A DNA stretch of 64,000 bases from RHKX01 sp963820055 (GCA_963820055.1 CAWFYJ010000003.1:806001-870000), one strand, 5' to 3'; numbered from the stretch's first letter, positions 35,990 through 45,041 are shown. Notes: a model not told the origin generated them from the letters alone. A program made the numbers and translations.

Positions 35990-36820
35990 GTGACTGATCG
36001 TCAACACCCGAGTTCCGAAACCGGTCAGCAGCACCGCGTCGAGGAGCTCGTCGAAGAACTCGCCGAGGAGCACACGAACTGGATTCCGATCATCGCAGCG
36101 GTCGGCGCGGCGCTCTCGATCGTCGCTCTCGTCCTGCTCGTCGACCCGCTCCGCGCGGCTGTGACCGACGCGCTCAGCGGCGACACCACCTCGCTTCGCG
36201 AGGACCTGCGCGGCTTCGGCGCCGGCGGCGTCCTGCTCGTCCTCGCCCTGGCCATCTCGCACGCGGTCATCTTCTACCCCGCGGAGATCCTCGACGCCGC
36301 GGTCGGCTTCGTATACGGCGTCTGGTGGGGCTTCCCGCTGATGATGTTCGGCTGGATGCTGAACGGCATCCTCTGCCACCAGATCGGGCGCCACGCCGCC
36401 CGGCCGGCGCTCGTGAAGATGTTCGGCGCCGAGCGCTTCAACGGCTACGACCGGGTCGTCGAGCGCGGCGGCGTGACCCTGCTGCTCGCCTGCCGGATGG
36501 TGCCGATCGTCCCGTTCAGCCTGTTCAGCTACGTCGCCGGCTCCGCCCGCGTGCCGCTGCGCACCTTCATCTGGACGACGTTCGTCGGCTACATCCCGCT
36601 GACCCTCCTCTTCGTCTACCTCGGCAGCCGCCTCGAGGAGCTATCCCCGAACGACCCGGCGATCTGGATCGGCGCGGCCGGGCTGATCTTCTTCGTGCTC
36701 GTCTCCCGCAAGGTGCTGCCGATGCTCAGCGATCGCGAGCTCGCGGCCGACCCTGCGGACCCGGGCGTGACGGAAGCGGCGGAGCCTCCTCCGGCTCCAC
36801 CCATAGTTGACAAAATCTGA
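35990..36820 (+). CDS. VTT/TVP38-family membrane protein
   Basis: A 276-residue protein with an N-terminal helix, then a VTT domain: FYPAEILDAAVGFVYGVWWGF, MLNGILCHQIGRHAARP and RMVPIVPFSLFSYVAGSARVPLRTFIWTTFVGYIP, the re-entrant-loop signature of TVP38/DedA proteins. Members affect membrane lipid scrambling or transport. The Pro/Glu-rich C-terminal tail is cytosolic. Its last codons contain the likely alkB -35 element, so alkB may have its own promoter. Confidence 0.88.
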   Translation: MTDRQHPSSETGQQHRVEELVEELAEEHTNWIPIIAAVGAALSIVALVLLVDPLRAAVTDALSGDTTSLREDLRGFGAGGVLLVLALAISHAVIFYPAEILDAAVGFVYGVWWGFPLMMFGWMLNGILCHQIGRHAARPALVKMFGAERFNGYDRVVERGGVTLLLACRMVPIVPFSLFSYVAGSARVPLRTFIWTTFVGYIPLTLLFVYLGSRLEELSPNDPAIWIGAAGLIFFVLVSRKVLPMLSDRELAADPADPGVTEAAEPPPAPPIVDKI

Positions 36821-36838
36821 CGTTGTGTAAAACTGTTC

Positions 36839-36859
36839 GACAACGAGTCGTTTGTTGTC
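36839..36859. promoter_or_regulatory. Candidate TetR operator in front of alkB
   Basis: GACAAC (36839-36844) and GTTGTC (36854-36859) form a 21-base inverted repeat around the smaller palindrome AACGAGTCGTT (36842-36852). A TTGACA at 36807 could be the -35 box. The site is 22 bases before the alkB ATG, and a TetR regulator gene ends the same operon, so autoregulated alkane control is likely. Confidence 0.5.
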
Positions 36860-36880
36860 AAGCAGGAGGAACTCGCAGTC

Positions 36881-38058
36881 ATGGAATCCGCTACCGCCGT
36901 CGCGGCGCCCGCCGTCCCCAGCTGGACGGACCCGAAGCGCTACCTCTGGCTGCTCGGGCTGATCGTGCCGCTGATCCCGTTCATGGCGTTCGGCCTGGCC
37001 GAGGCGACCGGGCTCGGCGCCTTCTACTGGTTCGGCCCGGTGCTCGTATTCGGGATCATCCCCGCCCTCGACCAGCTGATCGGCAAGGACTCCGACAACC
37101 CGCCGGACAGCGCGATCAAGTGGCTCGAGGAGGACCGCTACTACCGCTGGTGCACCTACCTCTTCCTGCCCTTGCAGTTCGCCTCGATCGTGCTCGCATG
37201 CGCGCTCTGGTCGAGCGGCGACCTCAGCGTCGTCGAGTCGCTCGGCCTCGCCGTCAGCCTCGCGATGGTCGGCGGGATCGCGATCAACACCGCCCACGAG
37301 CTCGGCCACAAGCGCAAGAGCTACGAGCGCTGGCTGTCGAAGATCGCGCTCGCGCAGACCGGCTACGGCCACTTCTTCATCGAGCACAACCGCGGCCATC
37401 ACGTCCGGGTCGCCACCCCGAGGACCCGGCGAGCTCGCGGCTCGGCGAGAGCTTCTGGGAGTTCCTGCCCCGGACGGTCACCGGCTCGCTGCGCTCGTCG
37501 CTCGAGCTCGAGCGGGTCCGCCTCGACCGCCTCGACAAGCCGTTCTGGTCGATCTCCAACGACGTCCTCAACGCTTGGGCGATGACGATCGCCCTCTACG
37601 GGGCGCTGACGATCGCGTTCGGCTGGGTCGTGCTCCCGTGGCTCATCCTCCAGGCCGTCGTCGGCTTCTCGCTCCTCGAGGTCGTCAACTACCTCGAGCA
37701 CTACGGGCTGCTGCGGCAGCGGGAGGAGAGCGGCCGCTACGAGCGCTGCGCGCCCGAGCACTCCTGGAACTCCAACAACGTCGCCTCGAACGTGTTCCTC
37801 TACCACCTGCAGAGGCACAGCGACCACCACGCCAACCCGGTCCGGCGCTACCAGGCGCTGCGCCACTACGACGAGGTGCCGGAGCTGCCCTCGGGCTACG
37901 CGACGATGATCGTCGCCGCCTACGTCCCGCCGCTCTGGCGACGGATCATGGATGACCGCGTGCTCGACCATTACGGTGGGGACGTGACCCGCGCCAACCT
38001 CCTCCCGCGCAAGCGCGAGCGGCTGATCGCCCGCTACGGCGGCGGCCCGGCGGCCTGA
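36881..38058 (+). pseudogene. alkB: Alkane 1-monooxygenase, frameshifted
   Basis: About 392 residues after correction. This membrane non-heme diiron enzyme hydroxylates terminal carbons of alkanes. Histidine boxes are present on both sides of the break: NTAHELGHK and EHNRGHHVRVATP in the first frame, then NYLEHYGLLR and LQRHSDHHANP in the second. The shift is in the CCCC run at 37416-37419; one missing base restores ATPEDPASSRLGESFW. The span of 1178 is one short of 393 codons. AGGAGG precedes the ATG. Rubredoxin and TetR follow directly. Confidence 0.92.
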
Positions 38059-38060
38059 CC

Positions 38061-38231
38061 GTGGCCGCCTTCAGCTGCCCGGTCTGCGGGTACACCTACG
38101 ACGAGGCGGCCGGCGAGCCCCGCGAGGGCTTCCCGGCGGGCACGGCCTGGGCCGACGTTCCCGACGACTGGACGTGCCCGGACTGCGCGGTCCGCGAGAA
38201 GGTCGACTTCGAGCCGGCCGGGGACGCGTGA
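38061..38231 (+). CDS. Rubredoxin, electron donor to AlkB
   Basis: A 56-residue rubredoxin from GTG 38061, two bases after the alkB stop. The iron is held by CPVCGYTYDE and CPDC, with the standard AWADVPDDWTCPDC between. Sequence type matches rubredoxins that pass electrons to alkane hydroxylase. Its stop overlaps the tetR start (GTGA). Confidence 0.95.
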   Translation: MAAFSCPVCGYTYDEAAGEPREGFPAGTAWADVPDDWTCPDCAVREKVDFEPAGDA

Positions 38232-38836
38232 CAGAGGCGGCTCCCCCCCGCCCCTCCCACGCGGAGGCGAGCCGCGCGCTGCTGCGCGAGACGGTCCTCG
38301 ACGCGGTCGGCGAGCTGCTCGCCGACGACGCTTGGCCGGACGTGACGATGAGCGAGGTCGCGCGCGCCGCCGGCGTCAGCCGGCAGACGCTCTACAACGC
38401 CTTCGGCGGTCGCGACGAGCTCGCCCAGGCGTACCTGCTCCGCGAGTCGGAGCGGTTCCTCGGCGCGATCGACGAGGCGGTCGCCGCCAACTCCGGCGAC
38501 CCGCGGCAAGCGCTGCGGACGGCCGCCGAGGTCTTCCTCTCGCTCGTCGCGACGCACCCGATGATCCGCGCGATCTCCTCCGGCGACAACGACGATCTCG
38601 TCGCTCTGGCCACGACCCGCGGCGGCGTCCTGCTGACGACGATGACCGCCCGCCTCGCCGACCGCCTCGAGCAGACCTGGCCGGAGGTCGAGCGGCCCGA
38701 GGACGTGCGGCTGCTCTCCGAGACCCTCGTCCGGCTCGCGATCAGCTACGCGGTGCTGCCGAGCGCCGCACCGGAGGACACGGCGGAGAATCTGACGCGC
38801 GTCCTCGGCCCGTTCATTACGGACCTCTTCAGATAG
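38228..38836 (+). CDS. TetR-family regulator of the alk operon
   Basis: A 202-residue TetR protein starting at the GTG that overlaps the rubredoxin stop. The helix-turn-helix is MSEVARAAGVSRQTLYNAFGGRDELAQAYL (about residues 42-71); the rest is a helical ligand domain. Position as the last gene of alkB-rubredoxin-tetR matches the AlkU/AlkX type regulators of actinobacteria, which respond to fatty acids made from alkanes. Confidence 0.9.
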   Translation: MTEAAPPRPSHAEASRALLRETVLDAVGELLADDAWPDVTMSEVARAAGVSRQTLYNAFGGRDELAQAYLLRESERFLGAIDEAVAANSGDPRQALRTAAEVFLSLVATHPMIRAISSGDNDDLVALATTRGGVLLTTMTARLADRLEQTWPEVERPEDVRLLSETLVRLAISYAVLPSAAPEDTAENLTRVLGPFITDLFR

Positions 38837-38838
38837 AT

Positions 38839-39051
38839 GGTCAACACAAATGTCTTCCCGTCCCTTCCACCGCGCCGCCCGACCGGACCGGACGCGAAGC
38901 GGAGTGGTGGGCTCCGGTCAACACATATGTCATCCCGTCCCCTTCCACCGCGCCGCCCGACCGGACCGGACGCGAAGCGGAGTGGTGGGCTCCGGTCAAC
39001 ACATATGTCATCCCGTCCCCTCCCGCCGCGCCGACCGGCCAAAGCGGACGC
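38839..39051. repeat. Tandem repeat, 77-78 bp unit, about 2.7 copies
   Basis: Units begin GGTCAACACAWATGTCWTCC at 38839, 38916 and 38994. The first two are nearly identical over 77-78 bases; the third diverges after about 35 bases. Each unit holds an ACATATGT or near-palindromic core. The array fills the gap between the convergent tetR and potC genes. It has no credible coding function although all frames stay open across part of it. Apart from this array the 241-base gap shows nothing. Confidence 0.85.
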
Positions 39052-39077
39052 GTCAGCGGAGCATTTGGCCGGGGTGA

Positions 39078-39932
39078 TTACGGGGCAGCAGTGCCCTCGG
39101 CGGCGACCGCGCTCGGCGCGGCGCCGCGGGTCGGAGCCGCGCCGCCCTCCTCGCGCGTCAGCTTGTGGGCGAGGTATACGGGGATTATCGAGATCAGGAT
39201 CACGAAGACCGCGACGACGTTGACGATCGGCAGCTGGTTGGGTCGCGAGAAGTTCGTGAAGATCCAGAGCGGCAGCGTCTCGATCCCAGCTCCGGCCGTG
39301 AACGTGGTGACGATGATCTCGTCGAAGGAGAGGCCGAATGCGAGCAGGCCGCCGGCGACCAGCGCCGTCTGCATGCTCGGCAGGGTGACGCGCCGGAACG
39401 TCATCCAGGGGGTCGCGCCGAGGTCGGCCGACGCCTCCTCGAACGATCCCGAGACGCGGCGGAGGCGGGCGACGACGTTGTTGTAGATGACGACGATGCA
39501 GAACGTGGCGTGGCCGACGACGACCGTCAGCAGGCCGAGATTGATGCCGAGGAACTGGGTGAAGGTCGTGTTCAGGGCGACGCCCGTGACGATGCCGGGC
39601 AGCGCGATCGGGAGGATCACGAGGAACGAGATCGTCTCCCGTCCGAAGAAGCTGAAGCGGGCGACGGCGAGCGAGGCGAGCGAGCCGAGGACGAGGGCGA
39701 AGATCGTCGCGATCGCCGCCACCTCGAGCGATGTGAAGAAGGCGTCGCGGGCGCCGCTGTTGTTGAGCGCGTCGCCGACCCACTGGGTCGTCAGCCCCGG
39801 CGGCGGCCACTCGAGCGCCTTGCTGGTGTTGAAGGCGTAGACGAAGATCACCGCGAGCGGGATGTAGATGAACGCGAGCGTCACGCCGCTCGCCGCCCGC
39901 AGCAGCAGCTCCGCCCTCCGCGAGAGCCTCAT
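39078..39932 (-). CDS. potC: Polyamine-type ABC permease PotC
   Basis: A 284-residue inner-membrane permease with six helices. The cytoplasmic EAA loop is EEASADLGATPWMTFRRVTLPSM, which docks on PotA. Sequence follows PotC (FIYIPLAVIFVYAFNTSK at the N-terminus; FGLSFDEIIVTTFTAG near the end). It is the last gene of potABCD-like order A-D-B-C. The C-terminal 25 residues are Ala/Gly-rich. Confidence 0.92.
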   Translation of the reverse strand: MRLSRRAELLLRAASGVTLAFIYIPLAVIFVYAFNTSKALEWPPPGLTTQWVGDALNNSGARDAFFTSLEVAAIATIFALVLGSLASLAVARFSFFGRETISFLVILPIALPGIVTGVALNTTFTQFLGINLGLLTVVVGHATFCIVVIYNNVVARLRRVSGSFEEASADLGATPWMTFRRVTLPSMQTALVAGGLLAFGLSFDEIIVTTFTAGAGIETLPLWIFTNFSRPNQLPIVNVVAVFVILISIIPVYLAHKLTREEGGAAPTRGAAPSAVAAEGTAAP

Positions 39933-39951
39933 CGCCTGTCCCCTCCGCCGC

Positions 39952-40848
39952 TCATACGTGCTCGAAGGCGCCGAGTCTTCGCGCGATCAGTAGGTAGACG
40001 ATCATGATCATGATCGGGACCGTCGTGTAGGCGGCCGCGAGCGGCAGGTTGTTGGTGATGTTCGAATAGATCGCATTGCCGATGAACTGCGTCGAGCTGA
40101 CCAGCGACGGAGTGATGAAGTCGCCGAGGGTCAGCGAGAAGGTGAAGATCGATCCGGCGACGATCGCCGGGAAGACGAGCGGCCAGATGACGCTCCGGAA
40201 CGTCTTCCAGGGCTTCGCGCCGAGGTCGTCGGAGGCCGCGAGCAGCGAGTTCGGGATCCGCTCGAGGCCCGCGTAGACCGGAATGATCATGTAGGGAAGC
40301 CAGATGTAGCTCATGACGAGCCAGACGGCGACGTTTCCGTAGCCGGGGCCGTGCAGGCCGAGCGGCGAGAGCACCCAGTTGAAGATCCCGTCCTCGCTGA
40401 GGATCGTGCGCCAGGCGTAGACCTTGACGAGGTAGGAGGACCAGAGCGGGACGAGCACCGCGACGACGAGCAGCCCCTTCGAGCGCTGCCGGGCGATCTT
40501 CGCCATGAAGAAGGCGAGCGGCAGCGCCAGCATCGCGTCGGTGATCGTCACCAGCGCGGCGATCAGGACCGTCCGCAGGGTGATCGTCCGGTAGACCGGC
40601 TCGGTGAGGATCGTGTCGAAGTTGTCCAGCGTGAACGTCTGCTGGACCTCGCCGCTGAGCTCGCCCAGCGACCAGAAGCTGGCCATCAGCAGGACCGCGA
40701 GCGATCCGAGATAGCCGATCACCAGCCAGCCGACGGGGCCGGCCAGCAACGCACCGACCTGAAGGCGCGGCCGGCCGTGGAAGAGGTCGGCGAGCCTGTG
40801 GCCCACCGACCTCCTCGGCTTCGGAGCTCCCAGCCCCGCTGCTTCCAC
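39952..40848 (-). CDS. potB: Polyamine-type ABC permease PotB
   Basis: A 298-residue permease with six helices and EAA loop LAASDDLGAKPWKTFRSVIWPLV. It forms the channel with PotC. The TLGDFITPSLVSSTQFIGNAIYSNI block is typical of PotB/PotH. It starts at a GTG about 30 bases after potD. Confidence 0.92.
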   Translation of the reverse strand: MEAAGLGAPKPRRSVGHRLADLFHGRPRLQVGALLAGPVGWLVIGYLGSLAVLLMASFWSLGELSGEVQQTFTLDNFDTILTEPVYRTITLRTVLIAALVTITDAMLALPLAFFMAKIARQRSKGLLVVAVLVPLWSSYLVKVYAWRTILSEDGIFNWVLSPLGLHGPGYGNVAVWLVMSYIWLPYMIIPVYAGLERIPNSLLAASDDLGAKPWKTFRSVIWPLVFPAIVAGSIFTFSLTLGDFITPSLVSSTQFIGNAIYSNITNNLPLAAAYTTVPIMIMIVYLLIARRLGAFEHV

Positions 40849-40879
40849 GGTCGTGCGCGTCCCTCCGGCCGTCGCCTAC

Positions 40880-42079
40880 CTAGCCCTTGATCTCCGTCCA
40901 GGCCTGATTCCAGTCGTCGTACGTCTTGCAGACGTCGCCGCGGTCATCGCCGCAGTCGGAGACCGGAGTGGTCCAGAAATAGACATCGTCCAGGTACTTC
41001 TTGCCGTTCGCGTCGTAGATCTCGCAGTGGTTCGGATCGGCGGTGTATTGGCAGGCCTTCTCGTTGGCCGGTGCCTCGCCGAACCACTCCGCTACGGCGG
41101 CGTTGGTCTTCGGGTCGATGATGTGGTTCATCCACATGTACATGCAGTTCGGATGCTCAGCCTGAGAGCTGATCATCCACGTGTCGGACCATCCGGTCGA
41201 ACCCTCCTTCGGGTAGACCGCATCGACGGGCTGATTGTCGGCCTGCAGGAGCTGGTTGATCACCTGCCAGGTCGTGCCGACGACGCTGTCGCCGTTGGTG
41301 AACGCCTGGATCTCCTTCGTGTAGTCCGACCAGTACTCGCCGATGTAGTCGTTCTGCGTCTTCAGCAGATCGACGGCCGCGTTGAACTGATCTTCGTCCA
41401 GCTCATACGGGTTCGTGATTCCCAGGTCGGGCTGCGTCGCCTTCAGGTACAGCGCCGCGTCGGCGATGTAGATCGGGCTGTCGTAGGCCGTGATCTTGCC
41501 CTTGTTCGCCTCCATCTGCTGCTGGTCGAAGACCGCGCCCCACGAGCTCGCCGGGGGGTTGACCACATCGGTGTTGGACATGAGCAGGTTCGCCCCGCGA
41601 CCATGCGGGATCCCGTACATCTGGCCGTCGACGCTGTTGTAGGGCTGATCCTTGAGGCCCGGGAACACGTCGGCGTAGTTGGGGACGAGATCGGTGTTGA
41701 CCGGGGCGACGTCGCCGCCGTCGATCAGCCGCAGCGTTGCGTCGCCGGAGGCCGAGACACCGTCGTAGTCGCCGGTACGCATCAGGTTCACCATCTCGTC
41801 GGAGGTGTTTCCGATCTTGACGTTGACCTGGCAGCCGGTCTGCTTCTCGAAGTCGCTGATCCAGTCCACCTTGGCGCTGGTCGAGCCGTCCTCGCAGTAG
41901 CCGGCCCAGCAGATCAGGTTCAGTTGACCCTCACCCTTGCCGACTTCCGTCATCGCCGTTGCACCCGTGCTGTCGCTCGAGTCGCTGCTTCCGCAACCGA
42001 CCGCGAAAGCGACGATGAAGACGCTCAGGCCTGCCACGGCGAGCCAGGCCCACCGTGCAGAGCGCGCATCGCTACTCAT
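40880..42079 (-). CDS. potD: Polyamine-type substrate-binding lipoprotein PotD
   Basis: A 399-residue extracellular solute-binding protein. The lipobox is AFAVGC (Cys29). The mature protein shows a PotD/PotF-like fold: LNLICWAGY near the N-terminus, TGDYDGVSASGDATLRLIDGG and YGIPHGRGANLLMSN. It is unusually rich in cysteine (at least nine in the mature part, many near the C-terminus), suggesting disulfides. It overlaps potA by eight bases. The ligand may be a polyamine or related amine. Confidence 0.9.
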   Translation of the reverse strand: MSSDARSARWAWLAVAGLSVFIVAFAVGCGSSDSSDSTGATAMTEVGKGEGQLNLICWAGYCEDGSTSAKVDWISDFEKQTGCQVNVKIGNTSDEMVNLMRTGDYDGVSASGDATLRLIDGGDVAPVNTDLVPNYADVFPGLKDQPYNSVDGQMYGIPHGRGANLLMSNTDVVNPPASSWGAVFDQQQMEANKGKITAYDSPIYIADAALYLKATQPDLGITNPYELDEDQFNAAVDLLKTQNDYIGEYWSDYTKEIQAFTNGDSVVGTTWQVINQLLQADNQPVDAVYPKEGSTGWSDTWMISSQAEHPNCMYMWMNHIIDPKTNAAVAEWFGEAPANEKACQYTADPNHCEIYDANGKKYLDDVYFWTTPVSDCGDDRGDVCKTYDDWNQAWTEIKG

Positions 42080-43169
42080 CTTTCCTCCTCTGTTGATTTC
42101 CTACCCCGATCCCCTGCGCCTCGGCGACCGCGACCGTGTGCTCGCGCCGCCAGCCCACTCTGACCCGCTGTCCCCGCAGGCCCTCGTCTTCGTGTGAAGT
42201 CTGTTCCAGGTTCTGACGGGCGACCTGGAGCCGGTCGCCGGCGTCGAGCTCGACGTGGAAGCGGGTGACCATGCCGGCGTAGGAGACGTCGGCGATCGTG
42301 CCCTCCTCGACGACCAGACCGTCGGCGGGCTCGTCGCCGCTCAGCAGCCGGACCTTCTCGGGGCGGACGGTGAAGCTGCCGCCGTCGCGGTGGATCAGGT
42401 TCGAGACGCCGACGAAGCCGGCGACGAAGGCGTTGGCGGGGCGCTCGTAGACGCCCTCGGGCTCGCCGATCTGCTCGATCCGCCCCTCGTTGAAGACGGC
42501 GATGCGATCGGACATCGTCAGCGCCTCCTCCTGGTCGTGGGTGACGTAGATGAAGGTGATGCCGACCTCGCGCTGGATCTGCTTGAGCTCGATCTGGAGC
42601 TGCTCGCGGAGCTTCAGGTCGAGGGCGCCGAGCGGCTCGTCGAGGAGCAGGACCCGCGGGCGATTGACGATCGCGCGGGCCAGGGCGACGCGCTGGCGCT
42701 GGCCGCCGGAGAGCTCGGTCGGCTTGCGTTCGTCGTAGCCGGTCAGGCGGACCATCTCGAGCGCCTCGGCGCGGCGGGACGCCCGGTCCCCCTTGCCGAC
42801 CCTCGCGACCCGGAGCCCGTACTCGACATTGTCGCCGACGGTCATGTGCGGGAACAGCGCGTAGTCCTGGAAGACGGTGTTGACGTCGCGGTCGTAGGCG
42901 GCGTGGTCGGTCACATCATTGCCGGCGAGTTCGATTCGGCCCTCGTCGGGCAGCTCGAAGCCGGCGACCATGCGCAGCATCGTCGTCTTGCCGGAGCCGG
43001 AGGGGCCGAGCATCGTGAAGAACTCGCCGCGCCTGATCTCGAGGTCGACCCGATCGACGGCGACGACGACGCCGTACGTCTTCCGCACCCCCGACAGGCG
43101 AACGTCGGGAATCGACTCGGACTCGTTGCTGGCTGCTGTTTGCGAGGCTGCCTTTGCCAATTGGTACAA
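42072..43169 (-). CDS. potA: Polyamine-type ABC ATPase PotA
   Basis: A 365-residue ATPase: Walker A GPSGSGKTT, Q-loop FQDYALFPHM, signature LSGGQRQRVALARAI, Walker B LLLDEPLGALD and a C-terminal TOBE domain (FVGVSNLIHRDGG...FTVRPEKVRLL). It powers uptake through PotB and PotC. The start is uncertain: TTG at 43169 or 43160, neither with a clear ribosome-binding site. First gene of the operon. Confidence 0.93.
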   Translation of the reverse strand: MYQLAKAASQTAASNESESIPDVRLSGVRKTYGVVVAVDRVDLEIRRGEFFTMLGPSGSGKTTMLRMVAGFELPDEGRIELAGNDVTDHAAYDRDVNTVFQDYALFPHMTVGDNVEYGLRVARVGKGDRASRRAEALEMVRLTGYDERKPTELSGGQRQRVALARAIVNRPRVLLLDEPLGALDLKLREQLQIELKQIQREVGITFIYVTHDQEEALTMSDRIAVFNEGRIEQIGEPEGVYERPANAFVAGFVGVSNLIHRDGGSFTVRPEKVRLLSGDEPADGLVVEEGTIADVSYAGMVTRFHVELDAGDRLQVARQNLEQTSHEDEGLRGQRVRVGWRREHTVAVAEAQGIGVGNQQRRKDE

Positions 43170-43228
43170 AGGATCGACGGGACGTTCGCGACGCTATCCC
43201 AAACGGCTGCCTGCGGGGATTACGCCTC

Positions 43229-43244
43229 CGGCCAACATTGGCCG
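43229..43244. promoter_or_regulatory. Palindrome upstream of the pot operon
   Basis: CGGCCAACATTGGCCG is a perfect 7+2+7 inverted repeat 60 bases upstream of potA, with a further TTGGCCG half-site at 43251. It is a likely repressor site. The neighbouring MBL gene ends at 43273, so the site most likely serves pot. Confidence 0.45.
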
Positions 43245-43272
43245 ATGTCGTTGGCCGCTCTGTACAGCGCGC

Positions 43273-44271
43273 TCAGGCGCTGAGCCGCCAGGTGACCGGG
43301 TCGGTGTCCGCAACCGGTTCGGCCTCGCCGAGAGCCTCGAGGTGATCGAGGTAGGAGAGCGACAGCTGCAGCCCCCAGGCGGCGGCCGGCCCGGTCATGT
43401 TCTCCTTGCCGATCAGGTATTCAACGACCTCGAAGGGCGTCTTCTCGCCGTCGGCGAGCGCCGCGCGGACGCGGCCCATCTGCTCGTCGACCTCGTTGCG
43501 GTACGCCTCGATCTTGGCGCTGACGTCGCGGAACGTGCGGCCGTGGCCGGGCAGGCAGAGGCGGATGTCGAGCTCGTCGACGACGTCCAGCGACTCGATG
43601 AACTCACCGGCCGGGTCGGGGGTGTGCCCGTGGTCGTAGAACAGCGAGATCCGGCCGAGCAGGTGATCGCCGGAGATCAGCAGGCCGCTCTCGGGCTCGT
43701 GGAGGACGACGTGCGACGGCGCGTGGCCGGGCGTCTCGTAGGCGCGGAAGAAGCCGAGGTCGGTCGCGACGTCGACGCCGTCGACGAGTTCGCGGTCGGG
43801 CGCGACGATGCGGTCGATGTAGGCGCTCTCGCCGCGGCGCGCCTCGTAGCGCTCGAGCGAGGCGGCCGGGACGCCGCTGTGCCGGGCGACCTCGATGCGG
43901 TTGTCGAGCGCGCGGTCGGGGTCTTCGACCATCGACCGGACGTGACCCCAGGCCGGGTGCATCCAGAGCTCGCAGCCGGCGGCGTCGACGATCGGCGCGG
44001 CGCAGCCGTAGTGGTCGCTGTGGGAGTGGGTGCAGACGACGAGGCGCACGTCGCGGAGCTTCAGCTTCGCCTGGCCGAGGGCGAGCTCGAGCTGATGCAG
44101 CCCCTCTTCGCCGCCGATCCCGGTGTCGAAGAGCACGATGCCGTCGCCGCGCGAGATCGCCCAGGCGTTCACGTGCGGGACGCCCGGCCACGGGCAGGGA
44201 AGCCGGAGCCGCCAGACGCCCGGAAGGATCTTCTCGCTTCGCGCCACCTCGTTGCGGCTGTCGGGGCTCAT
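43273..44271 (-). CDS. Metallo-beta-lactamase-fold hydrolase
   Basis: A 332-residue MBL protein with CTHSHSDHYG (HxHxDH), TPGHAPSHVV, ISGDHLLGR and LPGHGRTF, so all metal ligands are present. The C-terminal winged-helix-like extension (VEYLIGKENMTGPAAAWGLQLSLSYLDHLEALG) matches the LACTB2 or glyoxalase II-like branch that also acts on thioesters or RNA. It is divergent from a second MBL gene with a 65-base gap. Confidence 0.9.
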   Translation of the reverse strand: MSPDSRNEVARSEKILPGVWRLRLPCPWPGVPHVNAWAISRGDGIVLFDTGIGGEEGLHQLELALGQAKLKLRDVRLVVCTHSHSDHYGCAAPIVDAAGCELWMHPAWGHVRSMVEDPDRALDNRIEVARHSGVPAASLERYEARRGESAYIDRIVAPDRELVDGVDVATDLGFFRAYETPGHAPSHVVLHEPESGLLISGDHLLGRISLFYDHGHTPDPAGEFIESLDVVDELDIRLCLPGHGRTFRDVSAKIEAYRNEVDEQMGRVRAALADGEKTPFEVVEYLIGKENMTGPAAAWGLQLSLSYLDHLEALGEAEPVADTDPVTWRLSA

Positions 44272-44336
44272 GGAGCGAGCCTATCCACCGCCGCCCCGCC
44301 CGGGATCGCGGTCCGCGTCCGGCTAGGATCCGCCCC

Positions 44337-45035
44337 ATGAGCATTCCAACCGTCGAGAGCCACACCCGGATCAGTCGCTACGGCATGGTCAACGCCTTCC
44401 TCGTCCAGGAGGACGACGGGCTGACCCTCATCGACACCTGCCTCGGGGGCACGGCCAAGAAGATCCTCGCGGCCGCCGCCGACCTCGGGTCCCCGATCGT
44501 CCGGATCGTCCTCACCCACGCCCACGGCGACCACATCGGCTCCCTCGACGCCCTCGCCGCCGAGCTCCCCGACGCCGAGGTCCTGATCTCCGCCCGCGAC
44601 GCCATCCTGCTCGCCGGCGACAAGTCCCTGCAGCCCGGCGAGTCGGGCAAGCTGAAGGGCAGCTACCCGGGCGCCAAGACCAAGCCCACCCGCAACATCG
44701 AGGGCGGCGACATGGTCGGCTCACTCGAGGTCATCGCCACGCCCGGCCACACCCCCGGCCACCTCTCCCTCCTCGACACCCGCGACAGGACGCTCTACTG
44801 CGGCGACGTCTTCTCGACTCTCTTCGGCGTCTACACGACGGCCCGCGCCAACCCGCTCTTCCCGCTGCCCGCAATGGCGACCTGGAACAAGGAGCTCGCC
44901 CTCGAGAGCGCGATCGAGCTCCGCACCCACGAGCCCTCCGCCCTCGCTCCCGGCCACGGCCCGGTCAACATCGACGCCCTCGAGCAGATGGACGACGCAA
45001 TCGCGAAGAGCGCCGAGGTCGCGAAGAAGGCCTAG
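44337..45035 (+). CDS. Metallo-beta-lactamase-fold hydrolase
   Basis: A 232-residue MBL protein. Metal motifs: LTHAHGDHIG, TPGHTPGHLS, YCGDVFSTL and APGHGPVN. It is shorter than its divergent neighbour and lacks a C-terminal extension. Similar proteins act as lactonases or glyoxalase II-like hydrolases. Its stop codon is followed within seven bases by hairpin element A. Confidence 0.9.
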   Translation: MSIPTVESHTRISRYGMVNAFLVQEDDGLTLIDTCLGGTAKKILAAAADLGSPIVRIVLTHAHGDHIGSLDALAAELPDAEVLISARDAILLAGDKSLQPGESGKLKGSYPGAKTKPTRNIEGGDMVGSLEVIATPGHTPGHLSLLDTRDRTLYCGDVFSTLFGVYTTARANPLFPLPAMATWNKELALESAIELRTHEPSALAPGHGPVNIDALEQMDDAIAKSAEVAKKA

Positions 45036-45041
45036 CGGCGC

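Noticed and set aside
38839..39051. CRISPR array
   Set aside because: Units are contiguous 77-78 base copies without spacers, and no cas genes are present; no other array was seen in the window.
38332..39486. Frame crossing the tandem repeat that would encode a repeated peptide
   Set aside because: It has no start of its own beyond the tetR gene region and merges tetR and potC shadows; repeat units differ by 77 and 78 bases, so the frame is not preserved by the repeat.
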